Origin: CAYYNP01 sp964472545
GTDB lineage: Bacteria; Planctomycetota; Planctomycetia; Pirellulales; Thermoguttaceae
Length of the DNA: 56,361 nt
Direction: 5' to 3'
Assembly (NCBI GenBank): GCA_964472545.1
Contig: CAYYNP010000025.1
Location: 1-56,361, forward strand
Both the position numbers and the translations under genes were made by a program. Shown one piece after another: positions 24,140 through 32,813 of the stretch. Position 1 is the stretch's first letter. Each line of letters starts with the position of its first letter. Under the pieces are notes generated by a model. The model saw only the letters and a program-made list of their open reading frames with translations, did not search any database and was not told the origin of the DNA.

Positions 24140-24991
24140 TCACCAGCTCTCCCCATTCGGGCCGGACGTCAACAACCGTGGCCCCTTATGGGTGATCGCG
24201 ATCGTGTGCTCGAAATGGGCGCTGGGAAGCCCGTCGGCCGTCACCTGGGTCCATTGGTCCGGGCGCGAAAGCACTTTCTTCGTACCCAGATTGACCATCG
24301 GCTCTACGGCGATCACCAAACCCGGCTCGAGCAGGAAATCCCCGCTGCGTCGGGAACGCTTGCCCACAAAATTAGGCACCTGAGGATCTTCGTGCATCAC
24401 TTTGCCGATCCCGTGCCCTACGAAATCCTCGACCACGGTGAACTCGTTCGCCCGAACGAACTTGGCCATCTCGGCCGCGACCTGGTTCCAGCGGCCGCAT
24501 TCGCCGATCAGCCTTACGGCCAGTTCGAGCACGTCTCGCGTAACGTCCAGCAACTGCCGGACCCTTGGGGAGACCTTCCCTACCGGAAGGGTCACCGCCG
24601 CGTCACCGCACCAGCCGTCCAACCGACAGCCCGTATCGATGCTGATGATGTCGCCTTCGACCAGCTTTCTGGGGCCCGGGATCCCGTGGACGATCTCCTC
24701 GTTGACCGACATGCACGTGACGGCGGGAAACGGCGGACCGTCGGGATCCGAATTCGGAAAGTTCTTGAACAACGGCGCGGCGCGGTTCTCTTGGAAGAAC
24801 GCCTCGATCGTTGCGTCGAGTTCTCCCGTGGTGACGCCGGGTCGGACCATCGCAGCGACGCGTTGGTGGGCTTCCCACACCAGCAGGCCGGCCTTGCGCA
24901 TCAGTTCGATTTCGCGGCGCGTCTTGAGTTCTTTCACAACCGATGCCGTCTCCCGTTGAAGCCGCGGCCCGTTATGGCCGGCGAGCCCCAT
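24140..24991 (-). CDS. map: Methionine aminopeptidase
   Basis: A 283-residue type I enzyme that removes the initiator methionine from nascent proteins. Metal-binding signatures are visible: IDTGCRLDGWCGDAAVTL (two Asp), GHGIGKVMHEDP (His), VIAVEPMVNLG (Glu) and HFEHTIAITHKG (Glu). The ATG at 24991 is two bases after the adk stop codon. A GTG at 24937 would start at the usual family position (VKELKTRREIELM) and remains possible. Confidence 0.96.
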   Translation of the reverse strand: MGLAGHNGPRLQRETASVVKELKTRREIELMRKAGLLVWEAHQRVAAMVRPGVTTGELDATIEAFFQENRAAPLFKNFPNSDPDGPPFPAVTCMSVNEEIVHGIPGPRKLVEGDIISIDTGCRLDGWCGDAAVTLPVGKVSPRVRQLLDVTRDVLELAVRLIGECGRWNQVAAEMAKFVRANEFTVVEDFVGHGIGKVMHEDPQVPNFVGKRSRRSGDFLLEPGLVIAVEPMVNLGTKKVLSRPDQWTQVTADGLPSAHFEHTIAITHKGPRLLTSGPNGESW

Positions 24992-24993
24992 CC

Positions 24994-25551
24994 CTAGACC
25001 AGTGTGTCCAGGATCGCTCTGGCTCGCTGGAAGATCTCCTCGATCGTGCCGACGCCGTCGATACTCTTCAGCAGGTTCACGCGGCCGTAGTACTCCAGCA
25101 ACGGCGCCGTCTGCTCGCGATAGGCGACCAACCGCTGGCGGATGACCTCCGGAGTGTCGTCGGCCCGGCCGCGGCCGGCGAGGCGCTGGAAGAGCTCTTC
25201 CTCGGGAACCTTAAGCTCCAGCACGACATCCAACGGGGTCTGCTCGTCGGCGAGCATCTTGTCGAGCGCTTCGGCCTGGGCGATGGTCCGCGGGAAGCCG
25301 TCCAACAGGTAGCCGCCGGCGCAATCCGGCTCCTTCAGCCGCGCTTGGATGATGGCCACGATGACGTCGTCCGGGACCAGTTCCCCGGCCGACATATAAC
25401 GCTCGGCCTGTTTGCCAACTTCGGTCCGGGCGTCGCGGGCGGCGCGAAGCATGTCGCCGGTCGAAAGGTGGGCCATCGTGTAGGTTTCGACCAGCCGCTC
25501 GGCCTGCGTGCCTTTGCCGGCGCCCGGCGGTCCGACGAATACGATTCGCAT
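24994..25551 (-). CDS. adk: Adenylate kinase
   Basis: A 185-residue enzyme that interconverts 2 ADP with ATP and AMP. The P-loop GPPGAGKGTQ is at residues 7-16 and the AMP-site motif YLLDGFPRT follows. The lid is short (RGRADDTPEV) and lacks the zinc-cysteine module, so this is the short form. It is tightly packed between secY (4 bases) and map (2 bases). Confidence 0.98.
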   Translation of the reverse strand: MRIVFVGPPGAGKGTQAERLVETYTMAHLSTGDMLRAARDARTEVGKQAERYMSAGELVPDDVIVAIIQARLKEPDCAGGYLLDGFPRTIAQAEALDKMLADEQTPLDVVLELKVPEEELFQRLAGRGRADDTPEVIRQRLVAYREQTAPLLEYYGRVNLLKSIDGVGTIEEIFQRARAILDTLV

Positions 25552-25555
25552 GGTG

Positions 25556-26917
25556 CTACTTCTCCAACAGGCCGCGATAGTTACGCATCACCAAGTGGCT
25601 GTCGATCTTCTGCACCAGGTCGAAGGCCACGCTGACGGCGATCAGCAGGCCCGTGCCACCGTAGAAGCTGGCCACCGTGAAGGGAACGCCCATCACGTCG
25701 GAGACGATCGTGGGGATAATGGCGACCAGCGCGAGGAACCCGGCCCCGACGTAGGTGATCCGCACCATCACTTTCTCGAGGTAGTCGGCGGTGCGTTTGC
25801 CGGGCCGATAGCCGGGGATGAACGTGCCGTAGTTCTTCAGGTTGTCAGACATATCCTTCGGATTGAAGGTGATGGCCGTCCAGAAGTAGCAGAAGAAGTA
25901 GATCATGCCCACGTAGCTGATGTTGTAGACAAACGAGTCGCCCCGTTGAAAGGCCTCGTTCAGCGATCGCCACATGCCACCCCAACTGAAGCCGCCCGCA
26001 TCGCCGGGTGGGTAGGTGCTCGAGAGCCAGTTGAAGATCGCCGAGGGGATCATCAGCAGGCTGCTGGCGAAGATGATCGGCATCACGCCGGCCTGATTCA
26101 CTCGCAGCGGCAGATACTGCCGCGTGCCGCCGTAGACGCGGCGCCCGCGCACGTGCTTGGCGCTCTGCGTGGGGATGCGGCGTTGGCCTTGTGTTATGAA
26201 TACGACGCCGAACACCACCCCCACAAACAGGGCCGCCAGCACCAGGATCGTATCCACCCCGAACTTGCCCTGGCCGCCCGCCAACGCGAGGTCCGTGCTG
26301 CCGAGCAGTTGCCAGCCGGCCCCGGGCATCCGGGCGAGGATGCCGGCCATGATCAACAGGCTGATGCCGTTGCCGATGCCGTATTCGTCGATCTGTTCGC
26401 CCAGCCACATCAAGAAGACGGTGCCGGCGGTCATTGTCAATACCGAGGTCAACACCCAGGTAAATTGCAGGCTGCCGCCTTCGGTGAGGAATTCCGGACG
26501 GATCAGTCCGCGCTGCGAGAGCACGCCCAGGTAGGCCCAACTCTGGAAGATACACAGCAGCACCGTGGCGTAGCGGGTGTATTCGTTGATCTTCTTGCGC
26601 CCCGCCTCGCCTTCTTTCTTCAGCCGCTCCAGCGGCGGATAGACGCTGCCGAGCAGTTGGAAGATAATCGAGGCGGAAATATAGGGCATAATCCCCAGGC
26701 CGAAGATCGTCGCCTGGCCGAGCTGCGAACCGCTGAACAGCGCCATCTGCGAGAGCAACCCGCCGGCGTCGCTATCGCCGAAGAGCGTCTTCGACGTATC
26801 GATGATCGGCAGGAAGATCTGCCACCCGACGCGATAGATGGCCAACAGAGCGAGCGTGAAGAGGATCTTCTTGCGCAGTTCCGGGATCGTGAAGACGACG
26901 CGAATCTTTTCCCACAT
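25556..26917 (-). CDS. secY: Preprotein translocase subunit SecY
   Basis: A 453-residue channel protein of the Sec translocon in the inner membrane, with about ten hydrophobic helices. Diagnostic segments are GLGIMPYISASIIFQLLGSV near the N-terminus, MPIIFASSLLMIPSAIFNWL, and FIPGYRPGKRTADYLEKVM in the cytoplasmic loop that contacts SecA and the ribosome. It follows rplO by 58 bases. Confidence 0.98.
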   Translation of the reverse strand: MWEKIRVVFTIPELRKKILFTLALLAIYRVGWQIFLPIIDTSKTLFGDSDAGGLLSQMALFSGSQLGQATIFGLGIMPYISASIIFQLLGSVYPPLERLKKEGEAGRKKINEYTRYATVLLCIFQSWAYLGVLSQRGLIRPEFLTEGGSLQFTWVLTSVLTMTAGTVFLMWLGEQIDEYGIGNGISLLIMAGILARMPGAGWQLLGSTDLALAGGQGKFGVDTILVLAALFVGVVFGVVFITQGQRRIPTQSAKHVRGRRVYGGTRQYLPLRVNQAGVMPIIFASSLLMIPSAIFNWLSSTYPPGDAGGFSWGGMWRSLNEAFQRGDSFVYNISYVGMIYFFCYFWTAITFNPKDMSDNLKNYGTFIPGYRPGKRTADYLEKVMVRITYVGAGFLALVAIIPTIVSDVMGVPFTVASFYGGTGLLIAVSVAFDLVQKIDSHLVMRNYRGLLEK

Positions 26918-26975
26918 CGCTCGGTCCGCCTAGTTCAATGACTGGTATCCTCGCCGCGAGGCATGGAGGAAAAGG

Positions 26976-27461
26976 TCACTTGGCCTTCTGAGGGTTCTTC
27001 GGTACGGGGGTCTTACCCGGCAGGACGACCGCCTTGCCGCCGGCCTTTTCGATCTTCTTTAGTGCCTGGGCACTGAACCGGTGCGCCGAGACGGTCAGCG
27101 ACTTCGTCAACTCGCCGTCGCCGAGGATCTTCAACACGTCGTAGCGTCCCTTGGCCAGGCTCTTCTCGCGGAGCGACTCGGGGGTGACCTCGGCGCCGTC
27201 GTCGAAGCGGGCCTGGAGGTCCGACACGTTGACGATGACCACGGTTTGGGCCCAGCGGTTGTTGAACCCTCGCTTGGGAATCCGGCGAACCAAGGGCATC
27301 TGGCCGCCTTCGAACGACGGGTGGACCGAATAGCCGGCCCGCGATCGCTGGCCTTTGTGTCCGCGGCCGCACGTCTTACCGTGTCCGGAGCCGGGACCGC
27401 GGCCGAGGCGCTTGCGCTTCTTGAACTTGTTGATTCCGCGATGGACTTCGTTGAGATTCAT
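26976..27461 (-). CDS. rplO: 50S ribosomal protein L15
   Basis: A 161-residue protein with the glycine/arginine-rich start (KRLGRGPGSGHGKTCGRGHK) and MPLVRRIPKRGFNN. The ATG overlaps the rpsE stop codon as ATGA, so translation is coupled. No rpmD (L30) gene lies between rpsE and rplO, although it is there in many bacteria. Confidence 0.98.
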   Translation of the reverse strand: MNLNEVHRGINKFKKRKRLGRGPGSGHGKTCGRGHKGQRSRAGYSVHPSFEGGQMPLVRRIPKRGFNNRWAQTVVIVNVSDLQARFDDGAEVTPESLREKSLAKGRYDVLKILGDGELTKSLTVSAHRFSAQALKKIEKAGGKAVVLPGKTPVPKNPQKAK

Positions 27462-27943
27462 GAGAGCGAGACTCCCCGCAGCCGTTCCACGTCGGCCCGC
27501 GAACGCAGCGTTTGCAGGGCGCCGATGGTGGCTTTGACGAGATTGATGGGGTTGGCGGTGCCGAAGCTCTTGGTGAGGATGTCGTGGATGCCGCAGGCTT
27601 CGCAGACGGCACGCACCGCGGCGCCGGCGATCACGCCGGTTCCCGGCCCGGCCGGCACCAACACCACCCGGGCGGCGCCGTAACGGCCTTTGACCTCGTG
27701 GGGAATGGTGGTTCCCGCCAGCGAAACGGAGACCAGTTTGCGCGAACCGTCCTTGACGGCCTTCTCCACGGCCGGTGGAACCTCGTTGGCCTTGCCGTAT
27801 CCCCAGCCGACGTTCCCTTGGCCGTCGCCGACGACCACCAGGGCGCTGAAGCTGAAGCGCCGGCCGCCCTTGACCACGGCGGCACATCGGCGGATCTTGA
27901 CCACGATGTCTTTCAGTTCGCCTTGTGTTGCTTCGGATGCCAT
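27458..27943 (-). CDS. rpsE: 30S ribosomal protein S5
   Basis: A 161-residue decoding-accuracy protein. The dsRBD-like part includes FSFSALVVVGDGQGNVGWGY, and the C-terminal part VLVPAGPGTGVIAGAAVRAV. The ATG at 27943 starts MASEATQGELKDIVVKI; reading further upstream adds an unrelated hydrophobic stretch and is rejected. It overlaps rplO by four bases. Confidence 0.97.
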   Translation of the reverse strand: MASEATQGELKDIVVKIRRCAAVVKGGRRFSFSALVVVGDGQGNVGWGYGKANEVPPAVEKAVKDGSRKLVSVSLAGTTIPHEVKGRYGAARVVLVPAGPGTGVIAGAAVRAVCEACGIHDILTKSFGTANPINLVKATIGALQTLRSRADVERLRGVSLS

Positions 27944-28062
27944 AAGCGATATTCCCGTTAGGGGCAGAGTTGCCAGTAGGGCAGGCCCGGCCCACCTCGT
28001 TAATGAAGCCGTTTCGGCAGGTGGCAAGCAGACCGGCGGGTCCGCTCCGGGGGGGGTCTCCT

Positions 28063-28431
28063 CTAGAGTTCCAGACCGGCTTTGCGGGCAGCCTCGGCCA
28101 AAGCGGCCACGCGGCCATGATACTTGTATTGACGGCGGTCCAGCGCCACTTGCTTGATTCCCGCCTCGAGCGACCGCTCGGCGATCAATCGTCCTACCGC
28201 AGCCGCGGCGTCTTTGTTGCCACCGTAAGGGAGGTCTTCCCGCAGGGGCTTCTCCGCCGTGCTGGCGGCGGCCAACGTGCGGCCGGCCTCGTCGTCGATC
28301 ACCTGCACGTAGAAGTGGCGGTGACTGCGGAAGACGCTCAACCGCGGTCGGGTCGAGTCGCGCTTCACGCGGTTGCTCACACGGAACTTCCGCCGCTGGC
28401 GCTGTGTGCTGAGTCGTTTTTCCTGTTTCAC
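28063..28431 (-). CDS. rplR: 50S ribosomal protein L18
   Basis: A 122-residue 5S rRNA-binding protein. RPRLSVFRSHRHFYVQVIDD and the C-terminal YKYHGRVAALAEAARKAGLE are typical. It is 23 bases after rplF and 119 before rpsE. Confidence 0.98.
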   Translation of the reverse strand: MKQEKRLSTQRQRRKFRVSNRVKRDSTRPRLSVFRSHRHFYVQVIDDEAGRTLAAASTAEKPLREDLPYGGNKDAAAAVGRLIAERSLEAGIKQVALDRRQYKYHGRVAALAEAARKAGLEL

Positions 28432-28454
28432 GTTTCCGTCTCGCTTGCTGCTGG

Positions 28455-29000
28455 CTACTTCACCATCGCCTTGCCCTGCTTACGGCGCACCTGCTCGCCG
28501 TAGTAGCGGATGCCCTTGCCTTTGTACGGCTCGGGTTTGCGCAGGGCGCGGACTTCGGCGGCGAATTGGCCGACCATCTGCTTGTCGATGCCGCGGATGA
28601 CGATGTGCTGCTGGTCGGGACAGGCGACGTCGAGGCCCTCGGGGATCGGTTTCTGAAGTTCGTTGGCCAATCCCACCCGCAACTGAAGCACTCCTTCTTG
28701 TACCGCGGCGAGGTATCCCACGCCGTGGATCTCCAGCCGCCGTTCGTAGCCTTCGGTCACCCCGACCACCATGTTCTGGATCAGCGCCCGGGTCAGCCCG
28801 TGCAGAGCCCGGCTCTCTCGCTGGTCGTTGCTTCGCGTAATCACGACGGTCTTGGCCGCCTCATCGCAAGCCACCTCGACCTCCGGGCGATGCTCCCACT
28901 GGAGTTCGCCCTTAGGACCTTTGACGGTGACGTTGCGGTCGGCAACTTGGACCTTGACCCCGTCGGGGACGGCAACGGGTTTTTTTCCGATCCGGGACAT
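28455..29000 (-). CDS. rplF: 50S ribosomal protein L6
   Basis: A 181-residue protein near the factor-binding site. It starts MSRIGKKPVAVPDGVKVQVA and contains VKGPKGELQW; the C-terminal motif RKPEPYKGKGIRYYGEQVRR is diagnostic. It is 30 bases after rpsH. Confidence 0.98.
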   Translation of the reverse strand: MSRIGKKPVAVPDGVKVQVADRNVTVKGPKGELQWEHRPEVEVACDEAAKTVVITRSNDQRESRALHGLTRALIQNMVVGVTEGYERRLEIHGVGYLAAVQEGVLQLRVGLANELQKPIPEGLDVACPDQQHIVIRGIDKQMVGQFAAEVRALRKPEPYKGKGIRYYGEQVRRKQGKAMVK

Positions 29001-29030
29001 CTCAGTGGGCCTTTAGCAAAACTCTCGTAC

Positions 29031-29426
29031 TTACCAGACTTCGCAAAGCACTTCGCCGCCCAGCTTCCGCTGCCGGGCCTCTCGATCGCTGATCACCCCG
29101 CGGCTGGTGCTGATGATGCAGATTCCCAAGCCGCCGAGTACCGGTTTGAGCGCCGCGGCGCCACTGTAAACGCGGCGTCCCGGGCGGCTCACGCGCCGGA
29201 TACGCCGAATCACACGCTCGCCGTTGGGGCCGTACTTCAGGTGCAAGCGGAGATGGTGGCTCGGCTTGTCCTCGACGTCTTCCCAATCCCAAATGTAGCC
29301 CTCGCGCTTGAGCACCTCGGCCAGCCCACGCTTCACCTTCGACAAAGGCATGTCGACGTGGGGCTTTTCGATGCGAACCGCATTGCGGATGCGGGTCAAC
29401 ATGTCGGCAACGGGGTCGGTCATCAT
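29031..29426 (-). CDS. rpsH: 30S ribosomal protein S8
   Basis: A 131-residue 16S central-domain binder: DPVADMLTRIRNAVR at the N-terminus and the C-terminal GGLGICIISTSRGVISDREA. Two adjacent start codons are possible (29426 or 29423). It lies 16 bases after rpsN. In E. coli S8 represses the spc operon; whether that holds here is not visible. Confidence 0.98.
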   Translation of the reverse strand: MMTDPVADMLTRIRNAVRIEKPHVDMPLSKVKRGLAEVLKREGYIWDWEDVEDKPSHHLRLHLKYGPNGERVIRRIRRVSRPGRRVYSGAAALKPVLGGLGICIISTSRGVISDREARQRKLGGEVLCEVW

Positions 29427-29442
29427 CGTGCTAGGTATCCCT

Positions 29443-29628
29443 TTACCAACTCGCCTTCTTCACACCAGGAATAAGTCCTTCGTCGGCCAGATTCCGAAAA
29501 CAGATCCGGCAGATCCCGAACTTCCGATACACGGCGCGCGGCCGGCCGCAAAGCCGGCACCGCCGTTCCAGCCGCGAGCTGTACTTCGGCTTGCGGAGCG
29601 CCTTGGCGATCTTCGATTTGCTTGCCAT
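29443..29628 (-). CDS. rpsN: 30S ribosomal protein S14, zinc-binding short form
   Basis: A 61-residue short (type Z) S14 with two CxxC pairs (CRLCGRPRAVYRKFGICRIC), the zinc-binding form. It starts MASKSKIAKALRKPKYSSRL. Placed between rplE and rpsH, 16 bases from each, as usual. Confidence 0.98.
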   Translation of the reverse strand: MASKSKIAKALRKPKYSSRLERRCRLCGRPRAVYRKFGICRICFRNLADEGLIPGVKKASW

Positions 29629-29644
29629 AAGGGTGGGTCCTCGA

Positions 29645-30253
29645 CTACGCTGCGCGAAGCGGCATTCCGAATTTTCTCAAGAGGACGCGGGCTTCGTCGT
29701 CGTCGTCGGTGCTGGTCACCATCGTGACGTTCATGCCCTGCGTCCGGGAGTATTTGTCCGGATTCAATTCCGGAAAGGCCAACTGCTCGGTCAGGCCCAG
29801 GCTGTAGTTGCCGTGGCCGTCGAACGACTTCGGGTTCAGCCCGCGAAAGTCGCGAACCCGGGGCAAGGCCAGCGAAATCAGCCGATCCAGGAACTCGTAC
29901 ATCCGCCGTCCGCGGAGCGTCACCTTACAGCCGATCGCGTTGCCTTCCCGCAAGCGGAATCCGGCGATCGACTTCCGCGCCAATGTGATCACCGGCTTCT
30001 GGCCGGCCAACAGCTTCATGGCGTCGACCGCTTCCTCCATGTGCTTCTTCTCGGCGACCGCGCTACCCACGCCCATGTTGACCACGATCTTCTTCAGCCG
30101 GGGCAACGAGAGCCGGTTCTTGCGGCCGAACTCCTCGGCCAGCGCCGGCAGGATCTCGTCGTCGTATTTCGTCAACAGCCGAGGGACCGGCGGCGGCCCC
30201 GTCTCGGCGCGTGACTCGTCTTTCTTCTTCTTCGATTTCTTCTTTGCGGCCAT
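29645..30253 (-). CDS. rplE: 50S ribosomal protein L5
   Basis: A 202-residue 5S rRNA and P-tRNA contacting protein. The core has LPRLKKIVVNMGVGSAVAEK, GQKPVITLARKSIAGFRLRE and VRDFRGLNPKSFDGHGNYSL. The ATG at 30253 gives an N-terminal lysine-rich extension (AAKKKSKKKKDESR) of about 25 residues not found in E. coli L5. It is 11 bases after rplX. Confidence 0.97.
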   Translation of the reverse strand: MAAKKKSKKKKDESRAETGPPPVPRLLTKYDDEILPALAEEFGRKNRLSLPRLKKIVVNMGVGSAVAEKKHMEEAVDAMKLLAGQKPVITLARKSIAGFRLREGNAIGCKVTLRGRRMYEFLDRLISLALPRVRDFRGLNPKSFDGHGNYSLGLTEQLAFPELNPDKYSRTQGMNVTMVTSTDDDDEARVLLRKFGMPLRAA

Positions 30254-30264
30254 GGGTCTGACGC

Positions 30265-30612
30265 TTATTTCTGTGCGTGCTGGGCTCTCGGCGGCGCAAT
30301 TTGGCCGTTGCCGGCGCCACACTTCTTACAGTAGCGCTCCTTGCTGCCGTCGCTAAGGAAGCGGGCTCCCACGCGGGTCGCGGCGTTGCACTTCTCGCAA
30401 ACCAGCGCCACGTTCGACATTTGCACCGGCATCTCCATCGAGAGCCGGCCGCCTTGCGGGTTCCGCTGGCTGCGGCGCACGTGCTTGTACACTCGGTTGA
30501 CTTGCTCCACGACCAGCTTGCCGGCGCTGCGGTCGATGCGGAGCACTTTGCCCCGCGTCGGCTTGTCGTCGCCGGTCAGCACTTCAACCGTGTCGCCCGT
30601 TCGTATCCACAT
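30265..30612 (-). CDS. rplX: 50S ribosomal protein L24
   Basis: A 115-residue assembly initiator. The KOW region is RTGDTVEVLTGDDKPTRGKV, followed by NRVYKHVRRSQRNPQGG. Two CxxC pairs (VCEKC, YCKKC) near the C-terminus could bind zinc. The ATG at 30612 overlaps the rplN stop as TGATG; a GTG one codon earlier is also possible. Confidence 0.97.
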   Translation of the reverse strand: MWIRTGDTVEVLTGDDKPTRGKVLRIDRSAGKLVVEQVNRVYKHVRRSQRNPQGGRLSMEMPVQMSNVALVCEKCNAATRVGARFLSDGSKERYCKKCGAGNGQIAPPRAQHAQK

Positions 30613-30980
30613 CACACCACCTCACTGGCGAGGCTGACGATCTTCATGAAGTTCCGCTCTCGCAATTCCCGGGCCACCGCACCGAAAATGCGGGTGCCGC
30701 GGGGGTTCTTGTCGTTGTCGACGATCACCGCCGCGTTGCTGTCGAAGCGGACGTAACTGCCGTCGGCACGGCGCGTCGGCTGCTTGCAGCGAACGATCAC
30801 CGCGCGAACCACAGTGCCCTTCTTCAACTCCGCGCCGGGAATCACGCTCTTCACGCTGCACACCACGATGTCGCCCGCCCCGGCGAAACGGCGATGCGTT
30901 CCGCCGAGCACCTTGATACACATCAACTCCTTGGCGCCGGTATTATCCGCCACGGCGAGTCGAGTTTGCATTTGGATCAT
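30612..30980 (-). CDS. rplN: 50S ribosomal protein L14
   Basis: A 122-residue subunit-interface protein with MIQMQTRLAVADNTGAKELM at the N-terminus and the signature VRFDSNAAVIVDNDKNPRGT. Its stop codon overlaps the rplX start, so the two are coupled. Confidence 0.98.
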   Translation of the reverse strand: MIQMQTRLAVADNTGAKELMCIKVLGGTHRRFAGAGDIVVCSVKSVIPGAELKKGTVVRAVIVRCKQPTRRADGSYVRFDSNAAVIVDNDKNPRGTRIFGAVARELRERNFMKIVSLASEVV

Positions 30981-31050
30981 GGTTTACGTCCCGGTCGCAG
31001 TTTGTTCTCTCGTGGGGCCGAAAAGGCCCGTGCGTCTCTCTCGCGGAAAG

Positions 31051-31341
31051 CTATCCCTCGGCCTTGGCCGCCGCTCGCATCGCCGCCAAATCGATCAGCC
31101 GGCTCTTCTCCACCACCCGGACCAACTCCCAGTGCTTCCGCTTCGACTTCGGGCGGCATTCGACGATCTCGACCGTGTCGCCCTGCTTCGACTCGTCGTT
31201 CTCGTCGTGCACGGCACACACCGTCTTGCGGCGGATGTACTTGCCGTACTTCGGATGCTTGACCAGGCGCGGGATCTCCACCCGGCGGGTCTTGGCCGCC
31301 TTGTCGCTAATCACGACACCGACTTCCACTCTCTTGGGCAT
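31051..31341 (-). CDS. rpsQ: 30S ribosomal protein S17
   Basis: A 96-residue OB-fold 16S rRNA binder. GVVISDKAAKTRRVEIPRLV and DTVEIVECRPKSKRKHWELV are typical. The C-terminal tail (LIDLAAMRAAAKAEG) is somewhat longer than in E. coli. Gaps of 75 and 70 bases separate it from rpmC and rplN. Confidence 0.97.
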   Translation of the reverse strand: MPKRVEVGVVISDKAAKTRRVEIPRLVKHPKYGKYIRRKTVCAVHDENDESKQGDTVEIVECRPKSKRKHWELVRVVEKSRLIDLAAMRAAAKAEG

Positions 31342-31416
31342 GACTAAATCCCGATCCTACGTGGTCCTGTTCCCGCTCAATTCTGGCCGCCCGATCCTGG
31401 CCGCCTAATCCGCCGC

Positions 31417-31644
31417 CTAATCCTCTGTTGCGTCTTGGCCGTCCGCAGCGGCTTTTCGCAAGCGCTCGTTTTGGACGGTCTTGATCCTTGCGATCAGCCG
31501 ACGGTTCTTGCGCAGTTCGCTGGGCGCGTCGAGCCGCTCGGTCTGCGACTGCAGACGCAGGCGGAAGAAATTCTCCACCGACTCCTTCAGCGTCATCGCC
31601 AACTGCTCGTCGCTCATTTCTCGTAATTCGGCCGCCTTGATCAT
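31417..31644 (-). CDS. rpmC: 50S ribosomal protein L29
   Basis: A 75-residue two-helix protein at the exit tunnel. It contains KAAELREMSDEQLAMTLKES and the C-terminal signature NRRLIARIKTVQNERLRKAA. It is 12 bases after rplP. The following gap contains short direct repeats of GCCGCCTAATCC. Confidence 0.97.
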   Translation of the reverse strand: MIKAAELREMSDEQLAMTLKESVENFFRLRLQSQTERLDAPSELRKNRRLIARIKTVQNERLRKAAADGQDATED

Positions 31645-31656
31645 CGCCGCACTCTC

Positions 31657-32073
31657 CTACATCGGTGGTCTGCGGAGGAATCGCACGCGCACCGGCATCT
31701 TGTGGGCCAAACGCGTGAAGCACATCCGGGCTGCCTCCTCGGAGACACCGCCGATCTCGTACAACACCGTCCCCGGCTTGACCACGGCCGCCCAATAATC
31801 GGGCTCGCCCTTGCCTTTCCCCATCCGCGTTTCCAGCGGGATGGAGGTAATCGGCTTGTGCGGGAAGATCCGTATATAAAGGCGGCCCTCGGTGCGCAGG
31901 TATTGCTGCGCCGCGATACGCCCGGCCTCGATCGTCGCCGCCGAGATCCAGCCGGCTTGCACCGACTGCAAGCCGAAATCACCGAAGACGACTCGGTTGC
32001 CGCGCGTGGCGTTACCTTTTATACGTCCTCTTTGGCATTTTCGGTGCTTGACCCGTCTTGGCATCAACGCCAT
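31657..32073 (-). CDS. rplP: 50S ribosomal protein L16, overlapping rpsC
   Basis: A 138-residue protein that organises the A-site region: MPRRVKHRKCQRGRIKGNA at the start and RIFPHKPITSIPLETRMGKG later. The ATG at 32073 follows GAGGAAGAG; one three codons downstream (32064) is the alternative. Either way the conserved L16 N-terminus is encoded inside the last codons of rpsC, an overlap of 53-62 bases in another frame. Confidence 0.97.
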   Translation of the reverse strand: MALMPRRVKHRKCQRGRIKGNATRGNRVVFGDFGLQSVQAGWISAATIEAGRIAAQQYLRTEGRLYIRIFPHKPITSIPLETRMGKGKGEPDYWAAVVKPGTVLYEIGGVSEEAARMCFTRLAHKMPVRVRFLRRPPM

Positions 32074-32728
32074 CGATCTCTTCCTCGCTATACATACCCT
32101 GGTTCACCCACACCTGCACTCCGATGTGGCCTTGGGCAATCTTCGCTTCGACAAAGCCGTAGTCGATCTTCGCCCGTAACGTCGAAAGCGGAATCGACCC
32201 GGAAATCTGCTTCTCGCGGCGAGCCATTTCCGCGCCGCCGAGGCGGCCGGCCAGTTCAATCTTGATCCCTTTGGCTCCCGCTTCCATCGTCTGTTCCATC
32301 GCCCGCTTCATCGTCCGCCGGAAGCCGGCCCGTTTGGCCAACTGCTCGGCGATGTCTTCGGCCACCAACTGGGCCACCAACTCCGGGCGGCCGATCTCTT
32401 CGATCTTGATGTTGATCCGCCGGCCGGTTCGGTCCTGCAACTCCTTCTGCAACTCTTCGACCCGCTCTCCCTTGCGGCCGATCAACACGCCCGGCCGGGC
32501 CGAATGCAGAATCACCTTCACTTCGTCCCGGGTCCGCTCGATTTCGACCTTGGCCACCGCCGGATAGAGCGCTTTGCCGAAGCGGTCCTTGCGGTTGCGG
32601 ACGAAATTGCGGATCTTCTGGTCCTCGACCAGCAGGTCGGCAAACTCCTGCTTCGAGGCGTACCAGCGGCTCTTCCACCCGGTCATAATCCCGGTGCGGA
32701 ATCCGGTCGGATTGACTTTCTGACCCAT
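32012..32728 (-). CDS. rpsC: 30S ribosomal protein S3
   Basis: A 238-residue mRNA-entry protein: MGQKVNPTGFRTGIMTGWKS at the N-terminus, the KH domain GVLIGRKGERVEELQKELQ, and the C-terminal domain GAKGIKIELAGRLGGAEMAR. Its last 20 or so codons overlap rplP in a different frame. It follows rplV by 85 bases. Confidence 0.98.
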   Translation of the reverse strand: MGQKVNPTGFRTGIMTGWKSRWYASKQEFADLLVEDQKIRNFVRNRKDRFGKALYPAVAKVEIERTRDEVKVILHSARPGVLIGRKGERVEELQKELQDRTGRRINIKIEEIGRPELVAQLVAEDIAEQLAKRAGFRRTMKRAMEQTMEAGAKGIKIELAGRLGGAEMARREKQISGSIPLSTLRAKIDYGFVEAKIAQGHIGVQVWVNQGMYSEEEIDGVDAKTGQAPKMPKRTYKR

Positions 32729-32813
32729 GGTCGTTTCTCGTATGGTTCTCGTGACAGGCTGCCGTGCTCGCCGGCCGCCTCGCTCGTTAGCGCGTTGGTT
32801 CGGTAGCCCGTCT

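Noticed and set aside
27462..28118. Extended L15 reading starting at 28118
   Set aside because: The extra region is out of frame with rpsE and is Gly/Arg-rich shadow; the true L15 start is the ATGA overlap at 27461.
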